64,000 nt of DNA from Akanthomyces muscarius (Eukaryota > Ascomycota > Sordariomycetes > Hypocreales > Cordycipitaceae). Location of the stretch: the NCBI RefSeq assembly GCF_028009165.1, contig NC_079243.1, positions 992,001 through 1,056,000 of the forward strand. Direction: 5' to 3'. Position numbers and translations under genes: made by a program. Positions 57,710 to 64,000 of the stretch are shown in pieces (within the stretch, counting starts at the first letter, position 1; each line of letters begins with the position of its first letter). The notes beneath the pieces are model-generated. The model searched no databases and was not told where the DNA came from. It saw only the letters and a list, made by a program, of their open reading frames with translations.

Positions 57710-59008
57710 TGGAACGGAAGCTGTTGCTTAGATTGCTCATATAATTCTAAAGAAAGAATGAGGAAATCTGGCATGCGTAGCGCCTTTAGCTTCAGCACGT
57801 TGTGCCAGTGATGTCTTGCTGAGTGCTCCAGTGTCAAGTGCCGCTGCACCAAGTGCGGTACGGAGCACGCAAGTAAACTTCGTTTCCGCCCTGAATCCGA
57901 GTGTACTGGTGACGGCTTGCAAGATCCGCTGAACAGCTTATATCAGCGCAGCCTCGTAGCATGGCTTGTTAGCTAGTGACAGGTGCCACGCCGGCCACTC
58001 ACCTTGCAAGGTGGAAGCTGTTCAAGGTGCTCGACAGTGGCCCTGCCGGTTAGACTAGCGTATCCGCAGAGCCCTGGTGCTATGGCACTGTTAGCTGTCT
58101 CGCATGCTAGCGTTTTTCTCACGGCGCAGTCTCCAGCCACAATGGTAGCTACCTATTGATTTCTACTCCTGAGAACTCATTTAATCCTGATTCGACTCGT
58201 ATAGGATTCTACGATATGGAGTCTACACTCATCGTTTCGAAGAAACATAAATTTTACCCTGGTCGTAACCGTCGCCAATTTTCCAGTTTGGAGACTTGGG
58301 CCTTGGGCCGCCCAATCTACAGACGGCAATCTTTTTCGTTGTTCAATCGCATTCACAGTTGTTTAAGTTGCACTTCGGGTTAGAAAAGTAATAATGGGAA
58401 ATGTTGAGTTGCAGAAGTACAGTAATGATGTATACAATAATGCCCACTGGCGGTTCGCAAGACGCGTCCAGTTTCGCCTGTGTATGGCTGATCAGGGCAG
58501 TTCTAAGTGCGGGGAACACGGCCGTTTGAGTATTCCGAAAATGAGGTCTGGGAAGAGACCAGCTCCACCCAATTTAGGCGGCAACTTTCCGGGCGCGTGT
58601 TCCTTTCGTCCCATTGGTCGGAACGATAAGGCTGGCAGCTATCTACCGAGCACCGAACGGGTTGGGCCACTTTGCTTCACAAGTCGGAGCCCCTCGGGAC
58701 CCGTGTACTACTCGTGCCACACCCACCTATCTGGCGAAAAACGCCCCGTTTTGGGGTCGAAAAAACTGGGGGTGAACCTGCGGTGTTGATTGGTGCAAAA
58801 CCAGAAGGCGGCCTCGTTTCCCGCGCGAATTCTTCAGTAGGGAAAAAGAAAACCACAGAGCTCTCTAAAGGGTCGAGCACAACAGGCGGGTCGAACTGCT
58901 CCGTATAGTAAGAGACACAGTAATCTCTCAGTCCATACACGGGCCACATCGTGCCAGTCGTGCACCAGCTGGGGGGCTGCCCGCCTGGGCCCACCAAACT
59001 TTAGATGC
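57710..59008. other. Intergenic region upstream of the bANK gene
   Basis: No confident gene. A 131-codon frame at 58394-58789 (+) begins with ATG but has no recognisable domain and overlaps frames on the other strand. It should include the promoter of the bANK gene. Confidence 0.4.
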
Positions 59009-59428
59009 TTATTGCAAGTCGCTGTCTCCTCGGACAGCATGGATCATCTGCTGCATACGCTCGGCTAAGTACTCCAAGACTGGTATGGCCAAGTCATCTG
59101 GCAAAGGATCGTGGCTGTTATCGTTGTCGTAGTCGAGTGGCCCCAGCATCAACACCGTGTACATAGGATGCGCACAACTCATCTGCAGAATCGGTTCCTT
59201 ACGTTCGTTCACAAGCCAGATAGAACCAGTCTTCCGCTGCCGAGATGCATTATCGTCCTGGGTCTCATCTGCCAGCATCTTATAGGTGTCGAGAAAGCCC
59301 GGGCAGTAACAGCAAATATATTCGATTACAAGCAATTCCCCGGGGGTAGCATCGAGCACATCATTATCATACCAGTCGGCAGAATGTTCAAATGCTAGAG
59401 CGGTTGCCATAGTAGATTTTACTTGCAT
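59009..59428 (-). CDS. Hypothetical acidic protein
   Basis: 139 residues from ATG 59428 (MQVKSTMATALAFEH); a second ATG six codons later is also possible. Acidic, with DWYDNDVLDATPGELLVIEY, a CCYC pair and a C-terminal helix (LEYLAERMQQMIHAV). No signal peptide or membrane segment. I do not recognise the family. It may be a real short gene or a remnant. Confidence 0.4.
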   Translation of the reverse strand: MQVKSTMATALAFEHSADWYDNDVLDATPGELLVIEYICCYCPGFLDTYKMLADETQDDNASRQRKTGSIWLVNERKEPILQMSCAHPMYTVLMLGPLDYDNDNSHDPLPDDLAIPVLEYLAERMQQMIHAVRGDSDLQ

Positions 59429-60931
59429 TGTGGGCTACTCAGACTTCTGCGAAAATCCTCCTTTAGTAAGAAGAAGAAGAAGAAGAAGAAGTAAAAGACC
59501 TGCAAAAGTCTGCCCTTATAACAGAAATCTACCTACTATCTATCTATTTTGATCCTAGTCTTTTATACCTTTTCCCTTAGCTTAGCTGCTTCATCGTCGA
59601 GTTCAGCTCGAATAGTCCTAAAGACAACGCCACTTTAGGAGGCATGTCACAGTGCTATCCTATTATGCTCTATTAGCTCGGTCCTAACAATAATTTGCCC
59701 TACAACTAACAGCTATACGGCACACCGTATATACCAGATTAAGCGAGTTAGGGGGCTTTATGTCTCCTATGCGCCAGCAAACATGCACACTATAGTACTA
59801 CCCCACCATACTTGTTATCCCATTATACTCTATTAGCTCGGTCTTAATAATAATTTGTTTTACAACGGTTATGCGGCACACTGCATACACTGGATTAAAT
59901 AAGTCAGGGGGCTGACGGCTATGCGGCACACTGTGTATACCAGATCAAGTGAGTTGGGGGGCTTTGTGTATGATCCTTCATGCGCCTGCAAACATGCACG
60001 CTATAGTGCTACCCCACCATGCTTGCTAACCCATCATGCTCTATTGACTTAGTCTTAATAATAACTTGCCCTACAGCTGACGGCAATGCGGCACACTGCA
60101 TACACCGGATCAAGTGAGTTGGGGGGCTTTGTATGTGATCCTTCATGCGCCCGCAAACATGCACGCTATAGTGTGCTGGATACGCGGAAGTGTAGTTAAT
60201 TTAGGACAGGGTCTATGTAGCAAATCATCCAGCAAATCTGATGATTCTATTGCTTGTTGCTCTGCTTCGTCTTGAGCGGGGGAGTCTCGTTCACTACCCT
60301 ACGCCCCAATCACTTTAGCGGGGTGTCGCTTTAACCGGCTCTTCATATCCGCATATTTTAGCGTCAAATCATCGGGCAGCTTGTGGCCAATCTAACATAG
60401 TGCTACCCCACCATGCTTGCTACCCCACCATGCTCTGTCGGCTCAGCCTTATTGGGCGGGCTTTCGCTTGCTGACATTACGTTGTCTCGCCAGAACCCTG
60501 ATATGTAACGGTAGCTTGTTCTCTATATAAGTCGCCACTATACTCTGTCAGCTCGGCCCTATTAGGCGGGCCTTCGCTATGGTAGGACTTCCTTCTTAAG
60601 TACCCGTCTATCTCTCTATTGAGTTCCTGGGATCACCACTAGCTCCCCGTGATCCACGGTGTTCCCAGCTACGTGACTTCGCGTCCTAAATAGGCGACGT
60701 GCAGGCGCCTATCAGCTCGCACCTTTAGGCCGCCTTAAGCTACCTTATGTCACTTTCCTGTATTCGTAATATTATACTACTATAATCCTTTAGGAATTCT
60801 AGACCGTCCAGGAAGAGGGTAGTCCTAATTCCCTCACCGTTAGGTCCCGCCGTTAGGTCTATAAATATAAGAGGGATTCTCCCCTTATTTTCAACCTCAC
60901 ACTAAGCTATGTTAGTCTACACTTAATTAGT
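59429..60931. other. Repeat-rich intergenic region
   Basis: Starts with a (aag)n microsatellite at about 59469-59491 and then holds imperfect tandem repeats (59640-60180) and further related fragments up to about 60600. A T/A-rich leader precedes the RIP-damaged gene at 60932. Confidence 0.5.
59640..60180. repeat. Imperfect tandem repeats
   Basis: A core starting cggcacac(c/t)g and ending agggggcttt (about 40 bp) appears near 59718, 59874, 59924 and 60088, within longer units that also share ctctattagctcggtctta and cgcctgcaaacatgcac. A related stretch (gctaccccaccatgct, ggcgggctttcgct) recurs around 60400-60590. Copies differ mostly by transitions. They probably derive from a duplicated mobile or subtelomeric sequence. 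Confidence 0.65.
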
Positions 60932-61465
60932 ATGCACTTCCAAATTACAGCCTTTCTTACCTTTATAGCTATTACGATAGCTGGCAGACCGTGTATCGGA
61001 ACGAAAGACAACGTCGAAATTCCCGACTATATGACCAACTTAGCCAACCCACTCTTTATCAATACCGACACTAGAGAGACCTTTTTAAAGTACTCTACTA
61101 ATATTGGTGATGCTACTAAGGAAGAGATGAATACTCTAGAATTTACCTCTTCCTATACTCTAGACGACTTAGGAAACACATAGCTCGTTAGCGAAGAATT
61201 ACAGCCGGTAGTCTAAATCACCAAAGCCTATATGGACCAATTCTTAGGTGATCTTCCCACAGACATCGTTAGTGGCGAGCACTACGTCTTTAACGCCACG
61301 TATTTCGACGAGCGCTTTAAGTAAGTTCGTGCGGACCCTGAACTTCTTCAGTAAGCGCATATGTGGGTGATCGATGAAAAACAACGTTTACTGGATCCCT
61401 CGCTCAGAGCTAAACGCGAGCTAAAGGCGAGAAGCTATATACGATACGGACCTAGTAGATACTAA
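60932..61465 (+). pseudogene. RIP-killed gene for a secreted protein
   Basis: ATG at 60932 opens a signal peptide (MHFQITAFLTFIAITIAG) and 83 codons before TAG at 61181. The same frame then reads on as good protein-like sequence (AYMDQFLGDLPTDIVSGEHY and onward) to 61465, broken only by TAG at 61181-61183, TAA at 61214-61216, TAA at 61322-61324 and TAA at 61352-61354. Each stop can come from a CAG or CAA codon by one C-to-T change in CpA context, the preferred RIP target. No family recognised. Confidence 0.7.
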
Positions 61466-63486
61466 TCTCAGCGCACCTATATCGCGTGGGAATCTTAGTG
61501 TAATTAGTGCCATGGTTTCTAATGTAATTAGTTCTATACTGGTATTATCGACGCTTGTTAGGGCTAGGATCAACCTATGAACTTCGTGGAAGCACGAAAG
61601 CCGTGTGGAGCATAGGAGTTTTTCAACAACGATAAGGATTATAAACGTTAATTTTAAGGTTTTACACCTAGTTTAGGATAAAGGGACGATTTAACATCGT
61701 TATTCTATAAACTTAGTATATTAATAGTAGAGATAAACTTAGGTCCCTCTATATTTCTACTCTACTTAAGTATTATCTATAGGAATAGGGCCTATTTTGG
61801 CTTTCTATCTAATCACTATATCTCCTATATCCTAGTTAACACTACGCCTATAATAGGGCCTATTCCTAACTATTAGTCCCCTAGTATATAAAATACACCC
61901 TAAATCTCCTAAAATAGGGCCTATTCCTAAATCACCTATAACTAGCTAATTATAATATACTAACTACTTAGTATAGGCCTCCTATTATTATGTAAAGTAA
62001 AGTATAGTATAATATATATAGGGGGTTATTTATATATAATAGCTAAGAAGCTTATTACCTTTTTTATTACTCTATCTACTCTATACTAGTTATATTCTCT
62101 ATTTTATAGTAGCTTTTTCATATAAGAATATACCTTTCTTAACTTACCTTTATCTTTTTATCTAGTAAATGTACTTGCCCCTATTTAGGGTAATCTCTTT
62201 ACTAGTATAAAAAGCTTATATATTCTACCCCCTACTTTCCAAGTACTATTAATAAAGAAGTAAGCTTTACTTTATATAGATTTTTAGTACTAGTAAAAAT
62301 TAGTTTCGCTTTTTTGTATTTAAAATAAAAAGTAATAGTAACACTAATAATTAGATTTTTATATTTAGCCTTTTAATAATTATATTTTTATTAAAAATAT
62401 ATAATAAGTTTTAATTATTATTATATAAAGTTTTTTAGTTAATATACTCTAATATTTTTATTATTATATTTAGTTAATAGTTAGTTTATTATATCTTTTA
62501 TATTTATATACTAAAAGGGAAGGCCTTATAAATCTAGTTAAAGAATATATTTTATTATAACTCTCTTTTTTAAATTAATAAGCTTTTTTAAATTAATAGT
62601 ATAATTATATTATAAGTTTTAGTTATTATATTAGTATTAAATAGTTATTATAAAGATATTATAGATCTTTATTACTTTATAGATACTTAATTTAAGTAAT
62701 TTTCTAATAGTAAATAAGATAAGAATTATATTACTTTCTATAAAAGTGTTTTCTATAAGTTATTATTAAGTAATTATAATATAAAGATAATAGTTAGTGT
62801 TTTATAATAAAAGTATATTACTTACTTATTTATACTATTTACTTATTAACTATATTATATATTAAATATTAGTATAATAAAAGGCCTTTTTAAGTAACTA
62901 ATTATAATCTTAAAGAATTAAGTTAATTTAGATTAAATTACTTTATATAGATTAAAGTTATATTTTATATATTATAATAGAGGCCTTAATAATAAGTTAT
63001 TATTATAGGTTAAAAGAGAATATTTAGGGGGGTAGTTTTTACTTATAAATATAAGACTTTATAATTAATTAATTATAGTATTTAAAAAATATATTATATT
63101 AAGGGAAAAAGGTTAAAAATCTACTATCTATTATAAAGTATTAAGCTTTTATAGTTATAATATAAGAATAATATAGTATATATATATTAAGTATATTATT
63201 TAGTATTATAATAATAAAATTTATATTAAATAAAAGTAAAAAGCATATTAATATAATTAATATAAAAAGTTATTTAAATAAATAAATTAATATAACTAAA
63301 AATAAATAATATATTTTTATTATAAAATATTAACTTATATTTATATATTATAATTATTTAATAATAATTTATAAAAGAGTACTTTTATAAAAAATAATAT
63401 AAGTTTTATTTTATTTATTATTAAAAGATTATTTAAATTAAATATATATAAAATAATAAAAGTTTATAATATTTTTATAATAATTA
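61466..63486. repeat. AT-rich RIP island (second)
   Basis: From about 61640 the sequence becomes strongly AT-rich, with TpA-dominated strings and no usable frames. It contains a small palindromic repeat at 61781-61867 and leads into a third copy of the 755-bp element. Confidence 0.7.
61781..61867. repeat. Short inverted-repeat unit (aggaatagggcctatt)
   Basis: An 87-bp segment opens aggaatagggcctatt and closes with its near reverse complement (aatagggcctattcct). The closing end recurs at about 61911-61928. It looks like a very short MITE or a degraded palindrome. Confidence 0.4.
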
Positions 63487-64000
63487 ATATAGTTAATAAG
63501 TGAGTAGTATAGATAAGTGAGTGGCGTGTCTTACCCCACTTATTCTCTAAAAGTAAAATAACTCTATAAGGATAAAGTTTAAATAGCTAATCTTTTTATT
63601 AAAGTATAATAAGGTATTAAACTCCTTATAGAAAAATAATATTAACTATAAATAAAATATATTCTATTTATATAATAGTTAATAATAACTAAGTTTAATT
63701 TTTTCTATAATTCTTTTTAAAAATTATATTTTTTAATTTAAAATAGTTAAAACTTTAAATTTATTAAAATAGGCTTTTATTAATAACTATTTACTTATAT
63801 ATAATTAAAAATAAAATATAATTAAAAGTTTTAATAAATTATTAAAGATATTTAAAATTTAAAGCTAATTTTTAGTCTTTTTTATTTAAGTTATTAAAAA
63901 GATTAACTATATTTATTTTAGAAGTTTTATAGTTAACTAGGTACTATAAATATACTATAAACTATAATTTAATCTCTTAGCTAATAAACTAAAAGAAATA
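63487..64000. mobile_element. 755-bp MITE-like element, copy 3 (cut by window end)
   Basis: Starts ATATAGTTAATAAGTGAG after a TA (63485-63486) and matches the reverse complement of copy 2, including taccccacttattctctaaa and the interior aactaaaagaaata at the window edge. Only 514 bp are inside the window. By comparison with the other copies it should end near 64241. Confidence 0.75.

Noticed and set aside
58394..58789. 131-codon plus-strand frame
   Set aside because: It has an ATG but no recognisable domain, and overlaps minus-strand frames of similar quality.
1..64000. CRISPR array or bacterial operon features
   Set aside because: The tandem repeats present (9 bp, 175 bp, irregular ~40-bp cores) lack regular unique spacers, and the genes have spliceosomal introns.

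Overview
The window is genomic DNA of a filamentous ascomycete. Several things point to this: short spliceosomal introns with GT..CTAAC..AG signals, Pezizomycotina protein families (2EXR, WSC/LysM, GH55, bANK regulator), and AT-rich blocks whose duplicated sequences differ almost only by transitions, with C-to-T stop codons in CA context. That last pattern is the mark of repeat-induced point mutation (RIP). Sordariomycetes, probably Hypocreales, is my best guess from overall family content; it is an inference.

Layout. (1) About 1-16 kb is a conserved core: a FAT1-type very-long-chain acyl-CoA synthetase (+), an F-box/ankyrin/ZZ protein (-), an IMH1-like GRIP golgin (+) with an unusual GC-AG intron, a GNAT acetyltransferase (+) and a SWIRM-domain protein (-). 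(2) About 16-33 kb is gene-poor and transitional. It has a 5.6 kb gene-free stretch, a small orphan protein, a broken NLP (necrosis-inducing) gene, an intact two-exon Na+/Ca2+-exchanger-type transporter (-), two diverged copies of an orphan family (the second frameshifted), a multiply stopped pseudogene, a short RIP-affected block and a broken TPR gene. (3) About 33.9-46.1 kb holds a cell-wall/secretion group: a 15-exon GH55 exo-beta-1,3-glucanase of about 1400 residues with a roughly 430-residue C-terminal extension (-), a 2EXR protein (+), a secreted orphan of 296 aa (+) and a secreted LysM-WSC-WSC-LamG-like protein (+). (4) About 46.3-52.1 kb is an AT-rich RIP island carrying two 755-bp TA-flanked MITE-like elements, a small LTR pair (TRIM-like) and a tRNA-derived SINE-like composite. 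(5) About 52.1-64 kb is subtelomere-like: a small secreted protein, a tandem segmental duplication with an intact 2EXR gene and its decayed copy, a 9-bp minisatellite, a bANK (basic region plus ankyrin, ToxE-like) regulator, tandem repeats, a RIP-killed secreted gene and a second AT-rich island ending in a third copy of the 755-bp element.

The most interesting functional hypothesis is that the wall-binding and wall-degrading secreted proteins at 34-46 kb work together, either on the fungus's own wall or against other fungi. The GH55 C-terminal extension carries a long hydrophobic segment of the kind I associate with fungal killer-toxin-like chitinases. Exon coordinates were worked out by hand from splice signals and frame, so they are predictions without transcript support.
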